DNA from: Pohlia nutans
Lineage: Eukaryota; Streptophyta; Bryopsida; Bryales; Mniaceae
Assembly: GCA_022496805.1 (NCBI GenBank)
Contig: CM040092.1
Location: forward strand, 18,432,113 to 18,496,112
Length of the DNA stretch: 64,000 bases
Reading direction: 5' to 3'
In this document: piece by piece, positions 22,303 to 33,056 of the stretch
Layout: the number at the start of each line of letters is the position of its first letter
Position numbering within the stretch: the first letter of the stretch is position 1
The notes under the pieces: model-generated
The model's database searches: none
Told to the model about the DNA's origin: nothing
What the model saw: only the letters and a program-made list of their open reading frames with translations
Program-made: the position numbers and the translations under genes

Positions 22303-22870
22303 CCCCTAAATGCCTAGAGCCCTCTCCAAATTTGGCAGTTTTGCAAAGATGCATTATAAAATGCAACCTAGAGGGATATTTTGAACTTGATATATGAATA
22401 AAAGTTGTACATTATGAATTTTAGATTCTATCCATACAGTTAGATCTATGATTGCTATTACCAATAATTTTGTATAAAATTTGAAACGTGAAATTCAAAA
22501 TTATTTTGTAATTCAATTACAAATAAGATATTGACAATCTACGGATAAAATTCTTTGTGATTGGTTGAAATGTAATACTCTAAGTGTAGTGATTTTTGGA
22601 GATTTTTTGGTGCTTAATTTTATGAGTTGACTTTTTTTGGAGCATTTTAACACTGAAATCTTCAAAATTTTGGGTGAATCACTTCAACATGAAAGGAGGC
22701 ATAAAAATTTCACAAATCATCCCCTTTCTAATCGGATCACATGTGCATGAAGCTAACTTCCCATAGAATCTACAGTAAAAATTGCACATTGCAAAAAATG
22801 CTTGACGGATGAGAATCTACGGATGAAATCTGTACATCGTCCAAAAAATGGACGCCTAGGTAGTTAGGGG
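22303..22870. mobile_element. TTAA-flanked MITE, family T3, copy 1
   Basis: TTAA at 22299-22302 and 22871-22874. Left CCCCTAAATGCCTAGAGCCC, right GGTAGTTAGGGG. A near-identical 569-bp copy is at 50070-50638. The interior is noncoding. Confidence 0.8.
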
Positions 22871-22874
22871 TTAA

Positions 22875-23093
22875 CCCCTAATGGACCAAGGATTCATGGT
22901 TTTAAGATGACAAATTTGATTGATCACATTGTGAAAAGTAGAATTTAGATGGAACCAAATTTTATAGCATTGGAATTAGTGAAGAACATTATATGTATTG
23001 TTCAAGAAACATATAAATTTAAATAAAAAAAAGTCCACAATTGATAGGCTAAGAAAACGTGAGACCCAATGTGAGGTTCTTGGTCTTTAGGAG
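22875..23093. mobile_element. TTAA-flanked MITE, family T2, abutting T3
   Basis: It begins directly at the TTAA that ends the T3 element (22871-22874) and ends at TTAA 23094-23097. Left CCCCTAATGGACCAAGG, right CTTGGTCTTTAGGAG. Confidence 0.75.
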
Positions 23094-23488
23094 TTAACTT
23101 GTTAAGATTGTAATAAAGACAAAATATTCTGCCTTTAACCATAATACACTGCCATACTATATAATGTCTCTTCTAATTAAAAATGTCATGATCACACAAC
23201 AAATCATGCAATTTGCTTTCACAAAAGACTTGTAATCCATAGTAGGATCATTCAAAACCAAGCATGTTCCTAAAAGCATGACCTAATAAATCTAAAGAAT
23301 AAATAGATGCTTGTTGCACAATGTTCAACACAAGGACATTGAAATTAGGGCACAAATTTAAAAAATCTACCCTAAATTTTGCATGTAATATTTATATGTC
23401 ATTCTTGGACTTCATCCAATTTTAATTAAAATTTATCAACATGTACTAAAAAAAATAAAACCTCCATAACACACAATTATAGCTAATA

Positions 23489-23739
23489 GGCCATATTCGT
23501 TGTATCGAGACTTTTTGCAGATTTTGAGACGGAATGCTAGTTATTCAAAAATTCATTTTAGAAATAGTAATTGAAACCAGAAAAATAATAATGCTCAAAT
23601 AGCGATTCTATGATGAAATTCTAAAAGTTGGTGTTGTTACATATTTATAAATAAATACTATTAAAAAGATAAAACAATTTATCTTTGAGTCGAGGATAAA
23701 AATTAGACTGCGAAAAGTCTCAATATAACGAATATGGCC
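23489..23739. mobile_element. TIR element, GGCCATATTCG family, copy 1
   Basis: The left end GGCCATATTCGTTGTATCGA and the right end TATAACGAATATGGCC form inverted repeats of about 30 bp that include the GAGACTTTTTGCAG block. Partial copies occur in introns of the VWA-Cache gene (about 57490-57710 and 59225-59365). Confidence 0.7.
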
Positions 23740-23838
23740 TTACCTATAGTATTATAGAAATTTGTTTGTTTTTAAGTGATCCTACCTTATATGAAGACCA
23801 TGACAGATTGCTCACATATGATCGACAATGTATATCGT

Positions 23839-24095
23839 AGTACCATAGCTGGGTCGCCACCCCACGAACGAATATTTAATATTTTTTGAAAAAAAAGGTT
23901 CGTTCCTGAAAAAATGAATTTCTTGGTTTTTGTTTTTGAACAAAATAATGATTTAAAATTGCCCAAAATAGCTTAGAAATAGCAAAATATAGCTAAATTT
24001 TTCTATTCTATTTTCATTTTTTGGTCTTCATAGTTTCCAATTTTTTACGTTTTTTATTTTTTGAATTATTTTTTGGCGACCCAGCTATGGTACTA
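23839..24095. mobile_element. TIR element, TAGTACCATAGCTGG ends
   Basis: A perfect 22-bp inverted repeat starts TAGTACCATAGCTGGGTCGC. The interior of about 210 bp is AT-rich. Single copy in the window; no clear target duplication. Confidence 0.7.
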
Positions 24096-24732
24096 TAGTA
24101 TCCATACAATCTACGTAATTTTTTGTCATGACAGGATTTTTCTACAATTTTTCATTTTTCGAATACGTGGCACCAGTGCAACAAACATTGTAACACTTTC
24201 ATTGTAGATTTCAAATGAAGTCATCATAATTGAATGAGAATTTGTTGAAATGGATGAAAATATGTCAACATAGATGAATAATTAGTTGGCGATAGAAGAA
24301 TGAGTTTTCGGTCCAAATTTAGCTCTTTCTAAAAATAATTTCGCTTTTGGCTATATTTTGCCAGCTTAAAATTAAAAATTAAAAATAAAAGGCTACATGG
24401 TCTTAATGTAAGCAGGTCTCAAAAAAGAGAAACTGGAGTTTTTTCTCTAAACTTGTTGCTTCAATGACGCTGAGTGTCCAAGATAAGTTGCTGGCAAGCA
24501 GGTGGAGTTTTTGTTTACATTGATTTTGCAATTACTGAGATCCAAAGCCTGTTAGAGCTGATTACTCCATCGAGGTATATATTTTGGAGAGCCTTCTCAT
24601 ATGCCGTTATTTTACAGTTGTTGTCTCCGATATATTCGGTAATGAAGCTGGAATTATTAATCTCCTGATTACCTCACTAAACTTGATTAACCTAATAAAT
24701 GATTTACTTTTGCTTGTGTTCCAGGCTAAAGA
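24096..24732 (+). other. Probable 5' flank of the GT23-like gene
   Basis: No coding exon is recognised. TTGTGTTCCAG directly before the start exon looks like a splice acceptor at about 24723, so a 5' UTR intron is likely. Confidence 0.35.
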
Positions 24733-27306
24733 ATGATGCTGAGGTTACCCATTTTTTACTCCGTCACAATCATCCTCAGCGGCTTCATTGTCCTCATTGC
24801 CCTGCCTGTATGGTAGGTCAAGCCTTCATTCTCTCCCTAACCTTCAGTTAACTGCGCAATTAAGGTTTCAAACATGGGTTTGTGAATTCAAGGATTAGGG
24901 TTCAGAAGGACACACACTCAAACAGCAAGTTGAGTGCGCTCATAGAAAACTTTAAGAATTGATAGCAAAAAGATGATAAAAACTCAACCCCTAAAGGACC
25001 AAGAAGCTCAAATTGGACCTCATGCTTTTTTAAGTAGTTTTGAGTAGGGACTTCTTTTTGTTCAAATTTGTTTGTATTTTGAACAACATATGCACTGTTC
25101 TTCACTGATTCCAGTGATTAAAAATTTGGTCTCATCTAATTATATTTTTTCCCGATATGATCAGTTGAATTTGACATTTAAAAGCCATGAATCCTTGGTC
25201 CTTTCGGGGTTAAGAATTAACAGAAGAAAGCGAGTTGAGTGCACTCATAGAAAACTTTAAGAATCAACAGAAGAAAGCAAGTTGAGTGCACTCATAGAAA
25301 ACTGTAAGAATTGACAGCAGAAAGATGATAAAAGCTTAAAATGAGAAGTCACAAAACGTGCAAGAATTAATGTTATGAAGCAGAGACTATGGCAGGGAAT
25401 TCAATGGGATGCAGCGCCAAGACCCAGAGAGCGCATGCAAGTATGAATCATTGAACGCAACAGCTTCAATACCAAATTCCATCGTCAACGAAGAGGAATG
25501 CAACCCGGAGTTTTTTCCTGAAGGGCACTGGACGTGGACAGCTCGAGATCGATCATGGAGCACCACAGGCCACCGCATGCTCTACGGCACCATCGCAGTG
25601 CAGCACGCGATCTATCGTCACCAACACCCGGAGAGCTGCAAAGGGAAGAAGTTCCTGGTGTACAAAGCGAGCGGCAACGGCAACGGCATCGGCTCCGTCT
25701 TGCACCGCACCACGATCCTCCTGCAAGCCGCACTGGACCTGGACCGCATTCTGCTCCTGTATCCCCAACCTAAAGGACAGTGGGTCGATGCGCCCTTCTG
25801 CATCGGCGCTTACACCATCGACAGCTGCTACTTCGAACCGATCTCGTCCTGCGACATTCGCGATGCCATGGAGCACCGGAAATGGCAGGATTTAGGGTTT
25901 CTCAATCCCGAGAGTTATGCGAGAAACTCGGAGCAGGTTTTGAAGTACGATTATGAGCAAAGCAGCGCACTGTTTATGATCCGCTCCACTCCTGTCATGT
26001 TTCATGAGATTTTGAAAGCAGGTATGGAATACAATTTTGTTGCATTTACTAGATCATAATGCCAAACACCAGAATGTCATGTCCAAAGACCACATTGCCA
26101 TGACCAAAGATCGCAGTGCCATAACCAATAGGGGTTGTCACACCTCTTTGGAGAAGTTTGATTCTCAGAATCTTGGGAAAGAAACATGGAGCTGTCGTGG
26201 TCATTGGCTCCACGAAGGTGTGATTGTCTCCCCTTGAGGCCATGTGCTGAAGAATGAGAATGGACACAACTTGTTAATCTTCTTCACGGTTTCTCAATCT
26301 TCATACCCATTCTTCACCTCCGGAGGAGAAGAATGAAACTTCTCAATCTTCACGTCCATTCTTCACTTCTAGAGGAGAAGAATGAAACTTCTCAATCTTC
26401 AAAGAATGAGTCCTCCACAATTCAAGGAGAAAGTGCCACGTACGCATTCTCGAAAGATTAAGAATGGGGAAAAAGATGTGTGACACCTCCCAATGATCAT
26501 AACCTTCGGCAACGTGGTCTTCGACTTTGGTTACATGGTCTTTGGCTTGGGCTACATTGGCAATGCGGTACTTTCATCAAGGCATTTTGAATTTGGTCGA
26601 GGCATTTTGGTGTTTTGCTAGGGCAACATGGACTTCTAGTATGACGATGTGGTATTTGCATAAGGCATTCTGGTCTCGGCATTATGATTTAATAAATGTA
26701 ACAAGTTGTATTCCATAAGCAGGAAACCTTTCGACGAATTCGTACTACTGGTGGCGCGCGCAAGGAGTGGCGTACCTCGTGCGCCCAAACGCTCGCACTT
26801 TAGATGAGCTTGAGTTGCGTCGAGTGGCTATTTTTCGAAACGCGACGATTGAGGAAGGCACGGTGTCGGTGCATGTTCGGCATGGCGACAAAGGGAAGGA
26901 GAGTCCCTTGGCGTCTGATGAGGCATACTTGTCGAGCGCTGAAGCGTTGGTGCGTGAACGTCCTGAGTTGAAGCGGAACATCTTTTTAAGTACTGAGGAT
27001 GCTTATACCGTGAGTTTCTTTGGAAAAGTTCAGAATTGGACTGTGTTGTGGACGGATGTGCAACGGCAATATGGGTTTCAAGGTAGCACTGCGGAGTTCT
27101 CTCATATGCTTGGGTGGGATGAAGATTTTTTGAATAGTCTTCTTAGCTTGCAACTTGCGTTGGAGTGTGATGCTTGGGTGGGCATGATCTCGTCGAATTG
27201 GAACCGGTTGGTTGATGAGCTTCGGTCTACAATTCGTTGTAAATATGACCGACCTTATGTTGATGTTTTTGTCGGAACCAATATCACTGATTACGATTGG
27301 CGTTGA
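24733..27306 (+). CDS. GT23-like (alpha-1,6-fucosyltransferase superfamily) glycosyltransferase, type II membrane protein
   Basis: Three exons, 24733-24812, 25396-26021 and 26723-27306, join in phases 2 and 1 to give 429 residues. The first exon encodes a short cytoplasmic end and a single signal-anchor helix (about 7-27: IFYSVTIILSGFIVLIALPV), the usual Golgi type II layout. The catalytic part has YYWWRAQGVAYLVRP (about 243-257), then the core donor-binding motif VHVRHGDKGKES (about 285-296), NIFLSTED, AEFSHMLGWDEDF and GMISSNWNRLVDELR. This order matches GT23/FUT8-NodZ proteins, where the HVRR arginines bind GDP-fucose; here the second arginine is His. The short stem and lack of an SH3 domain differ from animal FUT8. 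Acceptor unknown. It lies between two inverted arabinogalactan-peptide genes. Intron 1 holds a TTAA MITE, intron 2 a nested TIR element. Confidence 0.7.
24920..25330. repeat. About 51-bp direct repeat interrupted by a TTAA MITE (24988-25209)
   Basis: Three units with AAGTTGAGTGCACTCATAGA start near 24920, 25222 and 25273. Between the first and second lies a T2 element (24988-25209) with CCCCTAAAGGACCAAG at the left, CCTTGGTCCTTTCGGGG at the right, and TCAA/TTAA flanks. The whole cluster sits in intron 1 of the GT23-like gene. Confidence 0.7.
26053..26688. mobile_element. Nested TIR element filling intron 2 of the GT23-like gene
   Basis: The outer ends ATCATAATGCC and GGCATTATGAT are exact complements. 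Inside, at about 26131-26495, a second pair (TTGTCACACCTCTT; GATGTGTGACACCTCC) matches an element at about 38037-38335. The two together account for 636 of 701 intron bases. Confidence 0.6.
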
Positions 27307-27757
27307 TCTATAGAATCTCTTGTTTCAAGAATTGAAATAGGAATCTTATGTATCAACATTTTACAGCCATGATTCAACTCTACACAATAATCCATGATTC
27401 ATGGAACTTACACTTTGGCTAGAAATAGTTTAGTACAAATAGTTTAGTATAGTATAGAATCCTGAGGGAGAATGAGTAAGATAATTGATCCCAGTTTGTG
27501 AATGAAGGTATAGTTTGAAATTCAAAATGAGTGTATTAGCAAATGAAAAATAATCACAAATGAATGCAAATTGCTTCATATTTTTCTGACACTTTAATCA
27601 AAATAATCTTATGGGTATTCAAAGTTGTGATCATAGGAGAACTTACTGTTGACACTAGATAGCCCTTAATCGAACACTCTTGAAGCACCAAATTCTTCAA
27701 CTCCCTTCAGTAGTTGAATGAAAGAACTCTTCAATTCTCCATTAATAACTTTGAAAA
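27307..27757. other. Downstream of the GT23-like gene
   Basis: Probable 3' UTR and AT-rich intergenic DNA; nothing else recognised. Confidence 0.4.
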
Positions 27758-27923
27758 CACTAGTAGAAAATATGTCGTTTTTCACTTACTATAAATGAAA
27801 AAAGAAAGAAACTTCGCCAGGCACATGGGTCGTGTCAACGGTGGTGAGTGGTTTTGGTCATAAGAAGACCAAAATATAAGCATAATATATTCAGCCACTA
27901 TTCACCGTTCTCTGCTACTCGTG
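27758..27923. mobile_element. CACTA-type MITE, family C1, copy 1
   Basis: Left CACTAGTAGAAAATATGTCG, right CTGCTACTCGTG (one base off the consensus CTACTAGTG). 3-bp duplication AAA (27755-27757, 27924-27926). Shorter than the 193-bp copies at 59779 and 61230. Confidence 0.8.
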
Positions 27924-28319
27924 AAACTATTGTTGACGATCATGATTGTTCTTCTTAGTGAAAAATGTAAGTCACATTAAGAATGGTGTCACTTTTGGAT
28001 TTAGTTACCTTCGTTGTTATACTCTCACTATATTATGCATTTTGGTGTGGAACTTGAACAAATGATATTTGACATGCACCTTAAAAACCAATCCTAACCC
28101 TATTCTGATTCTCTCCAATATTCTCTTATCACAGACATATATATCACCTTCAATAATCCAAGATGATTCCCATTCCAAATTTGATGACAACAGTATGACA
28201 AAGAAAAAACATCCAAATGAAAATTAATAGTTTTAAAAATGAATATCAAACAACATAATCTGCAACAGGTTAACTGATCATTACAATTGTAGGCCTGTCA
28301 AAAAGTTTATAGCATGACA

Positions 28320-29485
28320 CAAAAGTTATTTTCCACAAAATTTCATTCCCATGGAAGTATTGAAATGCTGATCATTACACGCTCCATATGTGGAGCAAAG
28401 AATGGCTACACCAAGTTTCGCTTTCAGAGCAGCAAACAATCGAAGAGACCGTTGCTCTGGAATCAAACTGCTCATCAAGTAATCAGAGTTGCTACAAATT
28501 AAAACTTTCCTACAATTGAATAAGTCTCAAGCCTCAAAGCAGGCCAGTATATGAAACAGGTCTACTGTAAATTATTTTCAAACTGCCTGCACGTGAATTG
28601 CAGAGTCGTGAATCGCAGGCAGTCGCTTACGTCCCACAGACTGTGACAGCCATTTGAGAGTGGGACATGGAAATCATTCGCCGGACATGGGTCCCGGAGC
28701 GGAAGCAGGGGCTTCGTTTGAGAGCGGGGCGAATGCGGGAGAATCAACAAGGGGAGCAGACAAGGGCGAGCCATCCGGGGCGAGAGAAGCTGGTCCAGGA
28801 GCAGATACCGGGGCCGATACAGGCTCGTAGCCTCGCATGTAGGGCGCGGGTGCAGGCACTGGCACTGACTGCGCACTACTCACTTGCATCATGCACGACA
28901 CGCACAGCCCCACCATGATCACTGCAGCCACCATTTGCAACTTCGCCATCTTGTATGTACAGCTAGAAATTAACCTAGCTCGTCTATCGACACGGTCCAA
29001 GCTCCGGCAGTACGTACGTCTGTTGTTTTCAAGCAATTCTCGATCGATCAGGCTTCAACGTTGTGTCAGTGTATGATCGATAGCAGCTAGACTCCGGCCC
29101 GTCGTGTATATCCGGCGAAGGCGTAAGATCGATGGAGAGACTCGTGCTAATGATGATCGATTCGATCTGCTAGAGTTGCTTGCTCTGGAAAGTGGCTGGA
29201 GATCGTTTTGTTGAGAATTAATGGCATTTGGGTGTTCATCTTTATACCGGTATTGAGTAGCCTCGATCACTGCAAGATGAGTGATAAACGAGAGTCTTGG
29301 CTTGTGGGGAGAACACGGTTTGACTCAGATGCCACGATTCGAGAGTCATGGCCATTAATGTTGTGTTATACACGAAGGAGCTGCCAGCCTCGTAGTCACA
29401 CCGAACGTTCTATGTTTTTTTAACCGGTACATGTACCACTTGGACTTTGTGAATTGCAAGAATCTACTGTGCGTGCTTCCTGCAG
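28320..29485 (-). repeat. Right arm of 1.2-kb inverted gene duplication
   Basis: Inverted counterpart of about 20835-22015; it carries the second arabinogalactan-peptide gene together with its promoter and UTRs. Confidence 0.8.
28674..28949 (-). CDS. Secreted arabinogalactan-type peptide, copy 2
   Basis: The product has 91 residues from a single exon on the minus strand. It differs from copy 1 only within the signal peptide (MAKLQMVAAVIMVG; CMMQVSSAQS instead of CMMQASTAQS); the mature AP/SP-rich part is identical. The start is set at the same MAK as in copy 1; an in-frame ATG at 29036 would add 29 residues that do not look like a signal peptide. The TATA box (TATAAAGATG, at about 29233-29242 on the minus strand) and the 5' UTR are also duplicated, so both copies may be expressed. 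Predicted to be secreted, hydroxylated on proline and O-glycosylated. Confidence 0.85.
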   Translation of the reverse strand: MAKLQMVAAVIMVGLCVSCMMQVSSAQSVPVPAPAPYMRGYEPVSAPVSAPGPASLAPDGSPLSAPLVDSPAFAPLSNEAPASAPGPMSGE

Positions 29486-29761
29486 TAAGTCGGTTGCTAC
29501 TCTATAGATTTGGCCGCGCTAGAGCAAGCCCAGCAGTTGCTCATTGTGCACCAAGTCCACATTAAAGATGGTCTGTGAGAAGTGAAACCTTCCCTAGCAA
29601 CAACCACCAGACATGCCAAGAATAGAGTGCATCTACCAATTACATACTACTACTTTTGTCACTACTCAGGACAATCATGATGGTGGAGAATAAATTTACT
29701 AAACTTAACTTCATAACATGAGAGCATGGTCTTGTTAGAGAATAGGACAAAATGTTTGATG

Positions 29762-31419
29762 TACAGTGGCGACCAGAAGTCTTCGCACAGTGGCCCATCA
29801 CTTCAACAGGTGTTGACTATAGCTTAGTAAGTGGGTTTACAGGAGATTTTTTGGGTTAGCATTAATTGATACACCACATGGCACCTAATTAACATTGACT
29901 CCCCAAAACTTTGCCACTTGTAGAAATTATTCATGCAAAAATCGTGAAGGGGTGTGTACAACTTAATATGCACATCAGTTGTACACACCACTATCTTCTC
30001 ATTAAAATTGCACTTGTGAGGCTTTTTGTTTTGGATTTTTTTTGTATGATTTGGAGAGGCCTTTGGTGATTCACTATGGCTCCTAGAAGGTCTGAGAATC
30101 AACGTAGGGCAGTTCTTGAGATGTATGAGCGAGGCAACTCATATGGCCAGATTTCTGCAGTTTTGGGCATTCCTCGAAGCACTTCTTCTGACATAGTGCG
30201 AAGGTTCCGTGAGAGAGAGAGTCTAACAGATAAAACTTCACCTGGTAGACCTAGAATTCTAGATGAACGCGGTGACCGTGGCATTGTGAGGAGATTAAAT
30301 GATCCAAATACTAGTACAGCGGCAGCTATAGGAAGAGTGTTACGATCTGAGGGCTTCCAATTGAGTGATAATACGGTGAAAAGGAGTCTTCGGAGGCAAG
30401 GGTTGAGAGCATGCGTGAAGACCAAGAAGCCACTTTTGACAAAGAAACATCGAGCACGTCGTTTGCAGTGGGCAAAGAAGTGCAAGCATGCAGACTGGGA
30501 GTTTTGGGCTCATGTCATTTTTTCTGATGAGTCTAAATTCAATCTTTTTGGCTCAGATGGACGTCAGTATTGTTGGAGAAAGAGTGGAGATAGAGTGGAG
30601 ATCGTCTTTTAGATCAGCATGTGCAATCTATAGTCAAACATGGAGGAGGAAACATAATGGTTTGGGGTTGTATGACTTGGGAAGGAGTTGGCAAGCTTCA
30701 CCTGATTGAAGGGAAGATGGATAAATATGTATATCGCAACATTTTAGAGACGGAACTTATGGGTACTATACAGATGCAAGGTTTAGAAGAGGATGAGGTT
30801 ATTTTCCAGCATGATAATGACCCAAAGCATACTGCACATTATGTTGTAGAGTGATTGCGTGCTCAAAAATTTGAGCTTATTGGACACCCTCCACAATCAC
30901 CTGATCTCAATCCAATAGAACATCTTTGGAATGAAGTAGATCGTCGTCTGAGAAGGTCTAAAAGGAAACCAACTAGTAAAAGTGACTTATGGGAGAAGAT
31001 CCAAGAAATTTGGTACGGTATAGAGCCTGATGTTGTTAGGAAGTTAATACGCTCTATGCCTCAAAGAGCTCTTGATGTCTACCATGCAAGAGGTGGCCAC
31101 ACACGGTGGTAGTGTTTGTGAGTGCTTATGAGTTGAATCATTGAGTTATAAAGGTGTTTAGTAATTTTTAGTCTTATTTTCTATAGTTGATATGCAATAA
31201 AAATCAATTTGACCATAAAGAATTGTACAGGCTTGTTACACATTTGAATTAGTGTGTTTTTCTAATTCATATTTTCATTGAAAACTTTGTGTTTTATGCC
31301 TGTTGCAACTATACGTGCTTGTGATTGTGTTCTTGTTATTTTATGAGAGTTCATGTAGATTTGGCAAGTATTTAAAAAAAAAAACTCCTCTTGTACAACT
31401 ATTTGTGGTTGCCACTGTA
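29762..31419 (+). mobile_element. Tc1-type DNA transposon (DD34E) with TA duplications
   Basis: The element spans 29764-31417 (1,654 bp), flanked by TA at 29762-29763 and 31418-31419. The ends are CAGTGGCGACCAGAAGTCTT and, inverted, CAGTGGCAACCACAAATAGT; about 20 of the first 28 bases match. Size, TA target, CAGTG ends and the DD34E transposase all fit the Tc1 branch of Tc1/mariner. The flanking Stowaway MITEs have different ends and are not simple deletion products of it. Confidence 0.9.
30076..31112 (+). pseudogene. Tc1 transposase, broken by an 11-bp duplication and one nonsense codon
   Basis: The frame covers a complete Tc1 transposase in three pieces. The N-terminal paired-like helix-turn-helix (EMYERGNSYGQISAVLGIPR) is followed by the SPGRPR hook and a second helix-turn-helix. 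The catalytic core has VIFSDESKFNLFGSDG (first Asp), FQHDNDPKHTAHY (second Asp) and SPDLNPIEHLWNEVD (Glu). Counting through the stop there are 34 residues between the second Asp and the Glu, so it is DD34E. The frame is lost at 30581-30602, where AGAGTGGAGAT is present twice in tandem; with a single copy the frame would be continuous (KSGDR then LLDQHV). The second break is TGA at 30852-30854, where the family usually has Trp. The C-terminus (RALDVYHARGGHTRW) is intact. This copy cannot make active enzyme. Confidence 0.93.
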
Positions 31420-33056
31420 AGAACCACTCTTGCTATATTGACAATATTGGGTGGGAAAAAATCAAACTCTACACTATAAAGTGCACTTTCTCATTCAAAT
31501 ATAGGTTTGGTGAGTAGAAAATGCCTGCTGTTGGACTTGCTCTTAGAGCATGCTCAGCAACACGTGCCTTTGAAGGATTAACTCCAAAATTTGGTGTAGC
31601 TAAGTACACTGGCTTTTAAATCCGCCCCAGCGACAACCCACTCAATGCCAAAAAATGGTATTTGGGGCCAAAGTTTGAGTTGTCCCTGCCATCTATAGAA
31701 GCTTTGGTGCAAGCAAATTATTCACACCAAGTAAGCATCTTTGCTCAATCAATGATTAGATAATGGGTTTGAAGACTATTGATTGGTGCATGCTTCAAGG
31801 TCATCAAGTTCTTTCATAAAATCTCCAATTTTAATATAAGCTACCTTAATGTTCGCACAAGGAGTATTGTTGAGCTACTTCTTGTCTAACATTTCTTTAA
31901 GTTAAAAATAACCCTCAAATTAATGTTAGGTGGACATATTTGGTCTTAGAGCATCACTACATGCCTTATGAACAGTCTCGCTATGCGCAAGTGGCACGGC
32001 TCCAACCCTACTTGTGCCACACCACAAACCTACTAATAGCCCAGACACTCCAAATGTGAGCTTTGTCCCTAGTAGCTATAGAATGCATAGATTAGAGCGT
32101 CTCATCAAGCAACCTAAAACTCCACAATTACATTCAAATCTTTTATCCGTAAAATTTATATGTAGGATGGACCTTCTAGGATGATCAAAGGTGGCAAAAG
32201 TGGCATGAGGGACTCAGATTTTGAAATATCAACCCCTTCAAACAAGGTATGGCGAAGCAGTGTGACATTCATGGGTGGCAATTTTTTTAGAGCATGCATA
32301 GCCCTTTACAACAAAGAGACATAGAATAGAAGGCTACCATGGAACAAACAAGATGAAGTCAATTTTCCACATGGTAGCCACATGAGACTACAAAAATGGA
32401 GCTTAACACAACAAGCTATAGGAACTTTCAACACCCTGGCCACACGTGTCTAGAAATTAGGGTAAAAGGCTACAATGCGTGCTTTTTAAAAAGGATCATG
32501 ATTGCATCTCTGATTCTCTTGTATTGCATCTGCTATAAATTGATGATGTTTGTTGAGCCTCAGTTGAAATTTGGTGGGTCACAGTGGGGTGAGAATCACT
32601 AATGGGTGAAACCAACCCTAGCGAGGTCCTTTTGAAGGGCCATTTACGTTGTGAAGGATTGTACATGCCCTTAGGACATCCTCAATCCAAACCTCTACAG
32701 CTTCATCCATAAGTCAATTTCAAGTGACCCAATCACACTCTATATGTGCACAGTAAACAACAGGCTAACAAATCATTACAATTTTAGGTCAAAAATCCTT
32801 CAAATAGTTTATATCAACACAACGTCAGCAGCCACAATGAAAGAATCCTCTTCCATTCTCTCCCCTAACCATTTGATTGTTCTACCTGGATCCTATCCGC
32901 CATGGCTGTACATAAGCTTACACGTGATTTCTTCCCACAAAGAAGGTCTACTTCCAATGAACTCAAGAACAAAAAGTGTAATTAGTGACTCATTTTTACC
33001 GACACAAGGTCTGCAGCCACAATGAAAGAATGAAACTTCTTAAAGGAGCACAGGCG
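31420..33056. other. Intergenic without a recognised gene
   Basis: Single, unpaired MITE-like ends (TTAGAGCATGCTCAGC at about 31553; TTAGAGCATCACTAC at about 31945; TTAGAGCATGC at about 32287) suggest worn Tourist-type elements. A block with GCAGCCACAATGAAAGAAT occurs twice (about 32829 and 33013). Confidence 0.4.

Noticed and set aside
25485..25876. Arginine- and valine-rich open frames opposite the GT23-like exon
   Set aside because: They are antisense shadows of the coding exon and have no motif of their own.
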